Assembly: GCA_947501445.1 (NCBI GenBank)
Contig: CANMVS010000004.1
Location: 1 to 64,000 of the forward strand
Length of the DNA stretch: 64,000 nucleotides
DNA from: an uncultured Rhizobiaceae group bacterium
GTDB taxonomy: Bacteria; Pseudomonadota; Alphaproteobacteria; Rhizobiales; Rhizobiaceae
Direction: 5' to 3'
The notes beneath the pieces are model-generated. The model saw only the letters and a list, made by a program, of their open reading frames with translations. It did not search any database and had not been told where the DNA came from. How positions within the stretch are numbered: position 1 is the first letter of the stretch; each line of letters starts with the position of its first letter. Shown piece by piece: positions 53,813 through 62,364 of the stretch. The position numbers were made by a program, and so were the translations under genes.

Positions 53813-54919
53813 ATGAGCAAAAAGACATTCAATCTCAATCGCCGCGACTTTCTGGCAGGAACAGCAGCAAGCCTTGGGGCTTTGCAGATCACCATGCCGG
53901 GATCCGCACTGGCAGCCGATTATCCTGAACGACCGATAACGGTCGTCGTCATGTATTCCGCCGGTGGTGGGACTGACACAGTGATGCGCAAACTGGCTGA
54001 GGAAATGGCCAATGCCAAGGGCTGGTCCATTGATGTGATCAACAAGCCTGGAGCCGTTGGCGGCGTCGCCACGCAATATGTGGCCGCTGCGCCGGCAGAC
54101 GGACATACGGTTCTTGGCGGCGCCAATTACAACCGTTTTGTCCGGGTGCTGGGTCATGTTGATCTTGTACCGTGGGAAAACTGGGTGCAGTTCAAGGCCG
54201 GCAATGCGCTGGCAAGCTGGTCCGTGCGCAAGGATTCGCCCTTCCAGTCCTTTCAGGATGTCATAGAGGCTGCCAAGGCCAATCCGGGTAAAGTGTCCAT
54301 ATCCACCTCCGGTACCGGTGGTGTGTGGCATGAACTGGCGCTTATTGTTGCCAATCTGGCCGGTGTTTCACTCAAATATGTACCCTATAAGGGCGGTAAA
54401 CCAGCGACTTTGGCAGGGCTGCAGGGCGAAACGGATATTGCTGGCGGCGGCGTGCATGAGCACATTGACCTGATACGGGCCGGCGATCTGCGTTGCCTGT
54501 GCCAGACAAGCGCTGATGATATTGTGCTGGATGATGGCACCGTGTTGCCAAGCATTGGTAATCTGTTGCCGGAATCACGCAAGTTCCTGCCGGTCGGTGC
54601 CACCTATAATTTCATCATGAAACGCGATGTGCCTGCTGATGTGATGCAACAGGTGGCAGACGCCTTTGTTGAGGCCGCCAACTCACCCGGATTCAAGGGG
54701 CTGCTGGAATCAAAATATCTGCAGCCGGAGGTTAAAATTGGCGCTGAAGCGGACCGTGAAGGTGCGTTGATGGAAACAATCACCGTGGATATTTTCAACA
54801 AGAACCAGGCGGCCATCGGTGCAAAGCTGAAGACAGCTGAAGAGCTCGGCCTGCCGTCGCCGGAAGGATTTGACGCCTGGTGGCCGCCAAAGGGCTATAA
54901 AAAGCCGCCCATTGGCTAG
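53813..54919 (+). CDS. tctC: TTT-type substrate-binding protein (TctC), Tat-exported
   Basis: A 368-residue TctC/Bug protein with a twin-arginine signal (Asn-Arg10-Arg11-Asp-Phe-Leu, then an Ala-rich stretch to about residue 34), so it is exported folded. The Tyr-Pro-Glu-Arg-Pro-Ile-Thr start of the mature domain and Lys-Pro-Gly-Ala-Val-Gly-Gly near 80 are the family landmarks. GGGAGGAAG ribosome-binding site. It shares family features only with the TctC at 37671, so the ligand may differ. A hairpin follows the stop. Confidence 0.9.
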   Translation: MSKKTFNLNRRDFLAGTAASLGALQITMPGSALAADYPERPITVVVMYSAGGGTDTVMRKLAEEMANAKGWSIDVINKPGAVGGVATQYVAAAPADGHTVLGGANYNRFVRVLGHVDLVPWENWVQFKAGNALASWSVRKDSPFQSFQDVIEAAKANPGKVSISTSGTGGVWHELALIVANLAGVSLKYVPYKGGKPATLAGLQGETDIAGGGVHEHIDLIRAGDLRCLCQTSADDIVLDDGTVLPSIGNLLPESRKFLPVGATYNFIMKRDVPADVMQQVADAFVEAANSPGFKGLLESKYLQPEVKIGAEADREGALMETITVDIFNKNQAAIGAKLKTAEELGLPSPEGFDAWWPPKGYKKPPIG

Positions 54920-54934
54920 ACCTTCCTGACGTGT

Positions 54935-54959
54935 ACAGCGGCGGCCCATCTGCCGCTGT
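54935..54959 (+). promoter_or_regulatory. Intercistronic hairpin after tctC
   Basis: ACAGCGGC / GCCGCTGT, a perfect 8-bp stem with 9-nt loop, begins 15 bp after the TctC stop, with no T-run and tctB continuing downstream. Position matches the hairpin after the binding-protein gene at 29613, so both may raise binding-protein levels over the membrane parts. Confidence 0.6.
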
Positions 54960-55013
54960 CATTTATTAGCCGGGATATAAATTGATCCGCAGACGTCAGG
55001 ACAACGACAAAGC

Positions 55014-55580
55014 ATGAGTAATTCAAATCAGGCGGGCGGACAGCCCATCTTCGAAGGTGAGGAAGCTGGGGCAGGCTATGCCAACCCGATGCTCGACATG
55101 ATTGCCTCCGCTGTGTTGCTGATCATCGCCGCAGCATTCATGGCCGGATCTTTGGCACTGCCGGTGCCGGGATCGGTGACAACAGCGCCGGGTCTTTTGC
55201 CGTTTTTGACCGCGGCCAGCATGGCTCTCATGGCCATTGGCCTGGCAGTATCGGCTTTCCAGCGTCAACGCCGTCTCGGCCACACAATGCCGATTGAACG
55301 TGACGTGCCGACTGAAAGGCGCACGCTGGCGCTTGCCGTCAGTGTGCTCATCTATATCTGCGCGTTGCAGTTTTTGAGCTTCAGGCAGGATTTTGTCATC
55401 GGCTCATTTCGCTTCGTTCTGAGCGCATTTGAACCGGTAACGATTTTGGTGCTGGTTGCACTCATGCAGATATTCTGGCGCGGTGCACTTTGGAAAAGCC
55501 TCGTCATCGCAGTGGTCTGGACGTTGTTTTTATCACTGGTCTTCCGCAATATTTTTCACGTTCCATTGCCGGGGTCCTGA
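55014..55580 (+). CDS. tctB: Tripartite tricarboxylate transporter small permease (TctB)
   Basis: A 188-residue membrane protein with about four or five hydrophobic helices after a polar ~25-residue N-terminus, the TctB layout. It lies between TctC and TctA with 6 bp to the latter. Confidence 0.82.
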   Translation: MSNSNQAGGQPIFEGEEAGAGYANPMLDMIASAVLLIIAAAFMAGSLALPVPGSVTTAPGLLPFLTAASMALMAIGLAVSAFQRQRRLGHTMPIERDVPTERRTLALAVSVLIYICALQFLSFRQDFVIGSFRFVLSAFEPVTILVLVALMQIFWRGALWKSLVIAVVWTLFLSLVFRNIFHVPLPGS

Positions 55581-55586
55581 ACAGCC

Positions 55587-57083
55587 ATGATTGTCGATTC
55601 GATCCTTCTAGCCTTGTCGCCCATGCTTTTGCTGATCACCCTCACCGGTGTATCACTGGGCATTATCTGGGGCGCCCTGCCGGGCCTTTCCACCACAATG
55701 GCCATGGGCCTGCTGATTGGTCTATCCGCAGGCATGGGGCAAAATTCTGCCATCTGTTTTATGCTGGGTGTCTATACGGGCAGCGTGTTTGGTGGTGCCA
55801 TATCGGCGGTACTGATCAATATTCCAGGCACGCCGGATGCTGTGCCAACCATGATCGAAGGCCACCAACTGGCGCAAAAAGGTGAAGGCGGACAGGCACT
55901 CGGCATGGCAATCGCCTCATCCTTCATCGGTGGGTGGGTTGGCATTATCCTGCTGATCGCGCTGATACCGCTGATCCTCACCTTTGCCCTTAACTTCAGA
56001 TCATGGGAAATGTTTTTGCTGGCACTCACCGGCATTCTTGTCGCCGGCACCATGTCCACCGGCGAGATGCCACTCAAGGGTTGGATATCGGGCTGGCTTG
56101 GCATGCTGGTTGCCTTTGTCGGGCTGGATTCCATTCATGCCACACCACGTTTTACCTTTGGAACTTTTGCGCTGTTTGACGGTATCTCCTATGTGCCGGT
56201 GCTGATTGGCCTGTTTGGCCTGGCGGAAATCCTGCGCACGCTGCCCTCACCCAGCGCCACCACGATCCCCGGCAGGGTGGACCGGGTGGTGCCGCCGCTC
56301 AAAATGATCCTGCGTTATTTCGGCTCCTCCGTGCGCTCAGGCATATTGGGAACCTTCATCGGTGCCATACCCGGCGCCGGCGCCAATGTTGCCTCGTTCC
56401 TTTCCTATGATATCGGCCGCCGCCGGGCAAAACCCGAAGAGAAGGCCAAATGGGGTAAAGGCAGCTATGAGGCCATTGTCTGTGCGGAAACGGCCAATAA
56501 CGCCAATATTGGTGGCTCGATGCTACCAACGCTGGCGCTTGGAATTCCTGGCAATGCCGCCGCCGCTGCGCTGTTGGCAGCGCTGACCCTCAAAAATGTT
56601 GTTGTCGGCCCCACCATCGAGATCGATCATCCGGGCCTGATCTATTTCATCTATGCGGCACTGGTCGTTGCCAATATGCTGATGTATGGCGCGGCTTTGA
56701 TGCTGATCCGCCCCTGTGTCAAATTATTCAGCCTGCCCAAGGGCATCCTGATGCCGCTTATCCTGCCGGTCTGTATTATTGGCGCCTATGCGGTAAAACT
56801 GTCGATTTTTGATGTCTGGATCATGTTTGCTGCGGGTCTCGTCGGCTGGCTTTTATCCGCATTCAAATTTCCGGTGGCCCCGGTTGTGCTGGGCGTTATC
56901 CTTGCCCCACTTGCAGATGAAAACCTGCGACGCTCGCTGCTCATTTTTGAGGACAAGACCTGGTCCTTTATTGCCACCCAATGGATTGGTACGGCGCTGA
57001 TCATCTTTATTGCCATCGTTATCATAGACGGCATCAGACGGCTGCTGCGCCCGGCTGCTGATCCTGCCAAGTCCAATATTTGA
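55587..57083 (+). CDS. tctA: Tripartite tricarboxylate transporter large permease (TctA)
   Basis: A 498-residue membrane protein with about eleven helices and the TctA signature (Gly-Ala-Leu-Pro-Gly-Leu-Ser-Thr-Thr-Met-Ala-Met-Gly-Leu-Leu-Ile, about 29-44) plus the second repeat Gly-Ala-Ile-Pro-Gly-Ala-Gly-Ala-Asn near 260. It pairs with TctB upstream. The oxidoreductase gene follows after 33 bp. Confidence 0.92.
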   Translation: MIVDSILLALSPMLLLITLTGVSLGIIWGALPGLSTTMAMGLLIGLSAGMGQNSAICFMLGVYTGSVFGGAISAVLINIPGTPDAVPTMIEGHQLAQKGEGGQALGMAIASSFIGGWVGIILLIALIPLILTFALNFRSWEMFLLALTGILVAGTMSTGEMPLKGWISGWLGMLVAFVGLDSIHATPRFTFGTFALFDGISYVPVLIGLFGLAEILRTLPSPSATTIPGRVDRVVPPLKMILRYFGSSVRSGILGTFIGAIPGAGANVASFLSYDIGRRRAKPEEKAKWGKGSYEAIVCAETANNANIGGSMLPTLALGIPGNAAAAALLAALTLKNVVVGPTIEIDHPGLIYFIYAALVVANMLMYGAALMLIRPCVKLFSLPKGILMPLILPVCIIGAYAVKLSIFDVWIMFAAGLVGWLLSAFKFPVAPVVLGVILAPLADENLRRSLLIFEDKTWSFIATQWIGTALIIFIAIVIIDGIRRLLRPAADPAKSNI

Positions 57084-57116
57084 ACAAAATGCTCTACCAC
57101 CAAAGGAGACTTATCC

Positions 57117-58247
57117 GTGACAAAGCAGAAGCGAGAGATCGGCCTGGCGATTATCGGCTGTGGCACTATCGGCAGAATTCGCGGCGAACTGGCACGCGAT
57201 TATCCCGGTGTCGGCTGGATCGGGCTGTGCGACCTCAAATCTGATCTCGGCTCTGCCCTTCTTGCCGATACGCAAGCCGACTTTTTCACCACCGATTACC
57301 GGGAACTGCTGGCGCGCCCGGAAGTCAATGCGGTGATCATTGCAACGGATGAGAATTTACACACCGATCCAACGCTCCTTGCCGTTGAGCACGGCCATGA
57401 TCTGTTTATCGAAAAACCGCTGGCCACCGATGCCCGTCAGTCCGCGCAGATACTGGCGGCAATCGAGGCGGCCGGTGTAGATGCTGTCGTTGGTTATACG
57501 CAGCGCTTTCGTCGCCGGTTTCTGGCCATCAAGGAACGGCTGGTCACCAATCAGATCGGTGACGTAACGACCGTTGTGACACGGGCCTTCATGAACCGAA
57601 TGGTGCCGATTGCCACCGTCAGCCGCACGCAGGATAGGGCCAACCTGACACCGATGGTGGTTTCAGGCACCCATAGTCTCGACATGTCAATGTGGCTGAT
57701 GGAAGGTAAACAACCGGTCTCGGTCTTTGCCCAATCCTGTGACAGGGTTCTGGGGAAACACGGCACCAAGGATGCGACCTTTGCCATTGTGACAATGGAT
57801 GATGGCACCATCTGGAGCATGAGCATCAGCTGGGCGCTGCCTGAAGTCTGGCCGGGGGCGGTTTACGGGCTGGAAATCGGCATTGTCGGCACAAAGGGTG
57901 TGATTGATGTCGAAGATACCCACCGTGATCTGGTGCTGGCATCCGATGTGGCGCAGGGTGCCGGATACAGTCCGGACGGATTTGCACCGGGCGCACCGCG
58001 CCATGTGGATTTTCTCACCAGCTACCCGCCCGGTGACATGCAGGGCGGCCAGCTTTGGGGGCCCATGCGAGAAGAAACCAATTCCTGGTTTCAGCGCCTG
58101 TATGCCGGTCAGGCCACCCCGCATGCAACGGCTGCCGAGGGCCACAGCAATCTGATGCTGACCATGGCAATGGACCTTTCGGCCCGTCGCAATGCGCCGG
58201 TCTCACTGCCGGTGTCGGCACAGGAACTGATGGATGAATTGCGCTAG
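57117..58247 (+). CDS. Gfo/Idh/MocA-family oxidoreductase (first)
   Basis: A 376-residue NAD(P)-dependent dehydrogenase: Ile-Gly-Cys-Gly-Thr-Ile-Gly Rossmann motif (about 13-19), Glu-Lys-Pro-Leu-Ala (about 101-105) with the catalytic Lys, and a C-terminal beta-sheet domain. Such enzymes oxidise sugars, inositols or related polyols. It starts at GTG with a strong GGAGAC site. Its stop codon TAG is the first base set of repeat copy D. Confidence 0.88.
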   Translation: MTKQKREIGLAIIGCGTIGRIRGELARDYPGVGWIGLCDLKSDLGSALLADTQADFFTTDYRELLARPEVNAVIIATDENLHTDPTLLAVEHGHDLFIEKPLATDARQSAQILAAIEAAGVDAVVGYTQRFRRRFLAIKERLVTNQIGDVTTVVTRAFMNRMVPIATVSRTQDRANLTPMVVSGTHSLDMSMWLMEGKQPVSVFAQSCDRVLGKHGTKDATFAIVTMDDGTIWSMSISWALPEVWPGAVYGLEIGIVGTKGVIDVEDTHRDLVLASDVAQGAGYSPDGFAPGAPRHVDFLTSYPPGDMQGGQLWGPMREETNSWFQRLYAGQATPHATAAEGHSNLMLTMAMDLSARRNAPVSLPVSAQELMDELR

Positions 58248-58327
58248 AATAATTCAGGTTTTGACGGAATCGGCAAAACCTGAATGCATCAACAAAATCT
58301 ACGGCCTGGTACCATCTGACAAAACAA
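58245..58327 (+). repeat. Dispersed two-hairpin repeat, copy D (deleted form)
   Basis: Begins at the TAG stop of the oxidoreductase (TAGAATAATTC). Hairpin 1 is perfect (58253-58263 / 58274-58284) and the linker TGCATCAACAAAATC is present, but the second block is mostly replaced; only a TCTGACAAAAC remnant (58315-58325) remains. The copy fills the gap to the next gene, ending about 14 bp before its TTG. Confidence 0.75.
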
Positions 58328-58340
58328 GGAAGATCGCCCA

Positions 58341-59282
58341 TTGACCAATCCGGTAAAAATTCGTTTCGGCGGCTATCAGGGTCCCAATTCCGTACATACA
58401 CGCGGCGGTCTCGCCTTTGGCGACTGTCTGAAACAGGAACTGGGCGATGCTGTTTCATTCGAATTTGATGATAATATCGTGGAGCGTGGACAAAAGGCAT
58501 CCGACCTCTTGAGTATGGTTGAGACAGGGGAGCTGGATGGCTGTTATTTCTCCTCCAGTTATCTGGCTGGCCGGGTTCCGGAACTGGGTGTCTTTGACCA
58601 GCATTTTGTCGTGCCTGACCGGACACGGGCCTATGCAATACTCGACGGGGCGCTGGGAAAACAACTGGCCCATTGCGTCGCCGAAAAAACCGGATATTGC
58701 GTGCTGGATTTTTGGGACAATGGCTTTCGCCATATCTCGAGCCGCGACACGATGATTGTCAGCCCGGCTGATTGTCAGCAGTTGAAAATCCGCACATTGG
58801 CCAATGAGGATCACAAGGACCTGTTTCGCACGCTGGGCTTTGAGCCTCTGGCGATTGATGTGCGCGACCTACCCGGCGCCGTGCGCGATGGCACGGTCGA
58901 TGCGCAGGAAAATCCACTCACCAATATCTACAATTTCAAACTGCATGAAACCCACCGTCATATCAGCCTGACAGGCCACCTTCTGGGTGTCGCACTGGCG
59001 CTGTTCAACCGGCACAATGTTGAAGCATGGCCTCCCCATATCCGCGAGGGTGTGATGCGGGCCATGCGCGCTGCTACCCTTCGTCAACGCCAGTTAGCCG
59101 ACGAAGATGACGCCATCTGCACGGAACGACTGCGCGCTGAAGGGGTTAACGTGCGGACCTTGAGTGCGGCCGAAAGAGCAGCTTTTGTCGCGGCCACAGC
59201 ACCACAGATCGAAAAACTGCGCAGCAAGTTTGATCCGGCGCTTGTGGCGATGTTTGACCGCAGTCTGCATCACAGCTCATAG
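58341..59282 (+). CDS. DctP-like TRAP-type solute-binding protein without export signal
   Basis: A 313-residue protein of the TRAP/DctP fold (Val-Arg-Asp-Leu-Pro-Gly-Ala-Val-Arg-Asp-Gly-Thr-Val-Asp-Ala-Gln-Glu-Asn-Pro near 175-195 is the classic ligand-site block). It begins Thr-Asn-Pro-Val-Lys-Ile-Arg-Phe, exactly where the mature form of such proteins starts, with no signal peptide. It starts at TTG with an AAGGAAG site just after repeat copy D. No TRAP membrane genes (DctQ/M) are in the window. It could be a cytoplasmic ligand-binding protein or a receptor whose signal was lost. Confidence 0.78.
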   Translation: MTNPVKIRFGGYQGPNSVHTRGGLAFGDCLKQELGDAVSFEFDDNIVERGQKASDLLSMVETGELDGCYFSSSYLAGRVPELGVFDQHFVVPDRTRAYAILDGALGKQLAHCVAEKTGYCVLDFWDNGFRHISSRDTMIVSPADCQQLKIRTLANEDHKDLFRTLGFEPLAIDVRDLPGAVRDGTVDAQENPLTNIYNFKLHETHRHISLTGHLLGVALALFNRHNVEAWPPHIREGVMRAMRAATLRQRQLADEDDAICTERLRAEGVNVRTLSAAERAAFVAATAPQIEKLRSKFDPALVAMFDRSLHHSS

Positions 59283-59290
59283 GGTCTGGA

Positions 59291-60358
59291 TTACAGGCGA
59301 TCAACACCCAGATCATCAGCAAGGCTATTGAGCTGTGCCATCAGTTCACGGCCAAGCGGGATACCATTGAGCCGTCGGTTCTTCTCAGTGCGTGCAAGGC
59401 GTTCACCGGGCAGGCGGATCTCATCGACACCTGGCAATTTGTCTGAACGCTTCATGACATCCCAAACCTCATCCACGGCGCTCTTGAATTCGCTCACATC
59501 GGTAAAGGCCGCAATATCGAGCGCAACGACAAGGTGTCCGGTATTGGTGGTGGTTTTTTCGTCCGTATTGAAATCGATCACGCTTTTGCCAAAGGCGGCA
59601 CCGTTCAACGTACCTGCAAGCAGGCCGAATACAAGTGACAGGCCATAGCCCTTCGGACCTCCAATGGGCAGCAGAAATCCCTCCGACGCGCGCTGCGGGT
59701 CGGTCAATGGTTGGCCTTGTTGGTCAATCATCCAGCCTTGCGGCATGGTCTGCCCTTTCTGGGCCGCCGTCTTGATTTTTCCATAGGCTGCCACCGTCGT
59801 TGCCATATCAAGAATGATTGGGGGCTGTTGCCCCGATGGAATGGCCACCGCAATGGGGTTGGTACTGAGCAACAGGTCAACACCACCCCAGGGCGGCAGA
59901 TGGTTGGCACTTCCGACAGCGATATAAAGACCGATCATGTCATGGGGCAGGGCCATGCGTGCATAAAGGGCCGCTGGTCCGGCGTGATTACTGTGGCGCG
60001 CGCCTACCCAGGCTATGCCGCTTTGACGGGCTTTTTTGACAGCGATCTCGGCGGCACGCTGCATGACAAGATGGCCAAACCCGTTGTCGCCATCAATCAG
60101 TGCCGTCGCGGTACGCTCCCTGATGATACGAATGTCCGGCCGCATATTCATGCCGCCGGCACCTATGCGTCTGACATATTGCGGCAGGCGAAAGACGCCA
60201 TGGGCATCCGCACCGCTCAGATCAGCCTGGGTCATCAGATCAGCCACGCGGGCAGCATCTGCCCGGGGGGCACCCACAGAACGCAAAATATCATCAATAA
60301 ACCGGCTAAGTCTGTCAGCCTGAACAGGTGCCGGCGGTTGTTGGACTGTATCCGTCAC
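59291..60358 (-). CDS. Malate/L-lactate dehydrogenase (Ldh2) family oxidoreductase
   Basis: A 355-residue NAD(P)-dependent oxidoreductase of the Ldh_2 family (malate, lactate, sulfolactate or diketogulonate reductases). Landmarks are Asp-Ala-His-Gly-Val near 52, Ser-Asn-His-Ala-Gly near 123, Ser-Thr-Asn-Pro-Ile-Ala-Val-Ala-Ile-Pro near 165 and Leu-Asp-Met-Ala-Thr-Thr. It is the last gene of a three-gene minus-strand operon, overlapping the preceding gene by 4 bp, and lies tail-to-tail with the DctP-like gene. The substrate is a 2-hydroxy acid. Confidence 0.88.
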   Translation of the reverse strand: MTDTVQQPPAPVQADRLSRFIDDILRSVGAPRADAARVADLMTQADLSGADAHGVFRLPQYVRRIGAGGMNMRPDIRIIRERTATALIDGDNGFGHLVMQRAAEIAVKKARQSGIAWVGARHSNHAGPAALYARMALPHDMIGLYIAVGSANHLPPWGGVDLLLSTNPIAVAIPSGQQPPIILDMATTVAAYGKIKTAAQKGQTMPQGWMIDQQGQPLTDPQRASEGFLLPIGGPKGYGLSLVFGLLAGTLNGAAFGKSVIDFNTDEKTTTNTGHLVVALDIAAFTDVSEFKSAVDEVWDVMKRSDKLPGVDEIRLPGERLARTEKNRRLNGIPLGRELMAQLNSLADDLGVDRL

Positions 60359-61284
60359 GACTGATCAGCCCCGCCCTTTGGTGGCAGGGTTGCTAAGACC
60401 CGCGACGCGGCGGCAGATGTTTCCATCACCTTGCACACAACAGCCGCATCGCGATTATCCAGCCCCTGCGCCGCGGCAGCGTAATAATGCTGCAAGGCCG
60501 CCTGATAAAGCGGCAACGGACACAATAGTTCGGCCGCATGCTCGGAGATAATACGTGCGTCCTTGAGCGGCACGGACATATTCATGCCCTCGCGCTGATA
60601 GTCCTCGTCCACCATCATGGCGCCGCGGGTTTCAAACATGCCGGAGCTGGATCCGCTGCCCGAAATCACTTCGTGAAACAACGCCGGCTCAATACCCGAT
60701 TTCATCGCCAGAACCATCGCTTCGGCTGCAACCGTATTATGCACAAGGTTGAGTATATTGCCGCAGATTTTGATCTTGCTGCCATTGCCAAATTCCCCGA
60801 CGTAATGCGCTTTACTGCAGGTTTGCTCCAGGACCGGCTTCAACCGGTCAAATACGGCCTCATTGCCGCTGCAAAAGGCCGTCAGCTTTTTCTTCAGTGC
60901 GAGAATTCGGTTGCCGCTCACCGGACAATCGATGGGTATGCGCCCTGCCGCCTCGCAGATCTTTGCAAAGGCGTGTTTGTGCGCCAGGGAGAGCGTTGAC
61001 AGGTCAACAATGATCTGGCCCGGCGCCGGTTGGCTCAGCAAACCATCCGGCCCTTCCATCACCTTTAACAACGCGTCATTGCCGGGCAGGCAGGTGAATA
61101 CGACTGGCGCTGCTTCACACAGATCTGCGGGCGTCCCGACCAGTTGCACACCGGATTTTTGTGCTGCTGCACGCGCCTGTGGTGCGATATCATATCCCAG
61201 AACCTTCGATCCACCCTGCACAAGATTTTGCGCGATTGCCGCGCCCAAAACACCAAGGCCGATAAATCCGATTGCCGCGCTCAT
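60355..61284 (-). CDS. 3-Hydroxyisobutyrate-dehydrogenase-family reductase
   Basis: A 309-residue beta-hydroxyacid dehydrogenase: Gly-Phe-Ile-Gly-Leu-Gly-Val-Leu-Gly (Rossmann motif, near 7-15), Asp-Cys-Pro-Val-Ser-Gly near 118, and Gly-Asn-Gly-Ser-Lys-Ile-Lys with the catalytic Lys near 172. These enzymes act on 3-hydroxyacids such as 3-hydroxyisobutyrate, tartronate semialdehyde or related compounds. Overlaps both neighbours by 4 bp. Confidence 0.88.
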   Translation of the reverse strand: MSAAIGFIGLGVLGAAIAQNLVQGGSKVLGYDIAPQARAAAQKSGVQLVGTPADLCEAAPVVFTCLPGNDALLKVMEGPDGLLSQPAPGQIIVDLSTLSLAHKHAFAKICEAAGRIPIDCPVSGNRILALKKKLTAFCSGNEAVFDRLKPVLEQTCSKAHYVGEFGNGSKIKICGNILNLVHNTVAAEAMVLAMKSGIEPALFHEVISGSGSSSGMFETRGAMMVDEDYQREGMNMSVPLKDARIISEHAAELLCPLPLYQAALQHYYAAAAQGLDNRDAAVVCKVMETSAAASRVLATLPPKGGADQS

Positions 61285-62306
61285 GGTGAAACCGATCCTT
61301 CCAGATGAACCGTTTCACCGGTTTGCGCCGATAGCGCGATCGCCTCCAGCACTTCAATATTGTGCACCATCTCGCGATGCGTATAGGGATAGGGGGCAAT
61401 GCCTGAAATGGCGTCGGCAAAGGCTTCCAGATTGGCAACAACCGTATCTGTCCAGTCAAACTGCTCCATCACGGGCGCACTTGCCGTGCGTGCCACTTCC
61501 ATCTGCGCAATGCCGCCGGGCGTATCGGGGTGGGTATCATTGAGCACCTGTGCCCAGGCTTCAGACCCAAAGACATGCAGCCGGATGAAATGCGGGGTAT
61601 AAAGAATTGCACTCAGCGTCGCGGTCATTCCGGCGTCAAACCTGAACTGGGCGGTCACCACATCACCGGTTTCCCAATCCAGAACTCTTTTTGCTGTCAG
61701 CGCCTGAACGGTTTTTATCGGCCCGAACAATGCAATGAACAGGTCCGTCAGATGTATGCCCATGCCCGTCATCGCTGCGGCGGGTGCGGTTTCTTTTCGG
61801 GTGCGCCAGTCACCCGGTTGAACGCCAATGAGCTTGTCGTGACTAAAGGCAGCCTCCGCATGCATGATCGTGCCCAAAGAACCATCATTGATCATTTCGC
61901 GCACGCGTACCAGGGCCGGTTCAAAGCGGCGCTCATGGCCGATACCCAGGACTACGCCCGCATCAATACATGCATTGACGGACCGCCGCGCACTTGATCC
62001 GCTCAAACCAAGTGGTTTTTCGCAAAAGACATGTTTGCCACTGGCAGCCGCAGCAACGACCTGCTCTTCATGCATCGTATTGGGGGTGGTCAAGACAATG
62101 GCATCAATGGCCGGATCGACAAGAACCTGGTCGAATTGCGTCAGATGTTGAAGCCCCAGGCCCGCGATATCCGCCGTTCTGGACATGTCCGGTTCGATGA
62201 TGGCGGCAACATTGATCCGACGATTGCCCACCAGCCGGCGGGCCATGTGCTGACCCCACCAGCCAAAACCCGCAATGGCAAAATTAAGACGCTGCGGCAT
62301 GCTCAT
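61281..62306 (-). CDS. Gfo/Idh/MocA-family oxidoreductase (second)
   Basis: A 341-residue NAD(P)-dependent dehydrogenase: Ala-Gly-Phe-Gly-Trp-Trp-Gly Rossmann motif (about 12-18) and Glu-Lys-Pro-Leu-Gly near 95. First gene of the operon with the 3-hydroxyacid and Ldh2-type enzymes, with 4-bp overlaps, suggesting consecutive oxidations of one polyol or sugar acid. ATG 62306 has GGAG upstream; an earlier in-frame ATG at 62333 adds nine residues. Confidence 0.87.
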   Translation of the reverse strand: MSMPQRLNFAIAGFGWWGQHMARRLVGNRRINVAAIIEPDMSRTADIAGLGLQHLTQFDQVLVDPAIDAIVLTTPNTMHEEQVVAAAASGKHVFCEKPLGLSGSSARRSVNACIDAGVVLGIGHERRFEPALVRVREMINDGSLGTIMHAEAAFSHDKLIGVQPGDWRTRKETAPAAAMTGMGIHLTDLFIALFGPIKTVQALTAKRVLDWETGDVVTAQFRFDAGMTATLSAILYTPHFIRLHVFGSEAWAQVLNDTHPDTPGGIAQMEVARTASAPVMEQFDWTDTVVANLEAFADAISGIAPYPYTHREMVHNIEVLEAIALSAQTGETVHLEGSVSP

Positions 62307-62364
62307 GAATGATCTCCAGACCGTTGTTGCCAAAAGGAATTGCGGGCGTGTTGGTCAGCAATGA

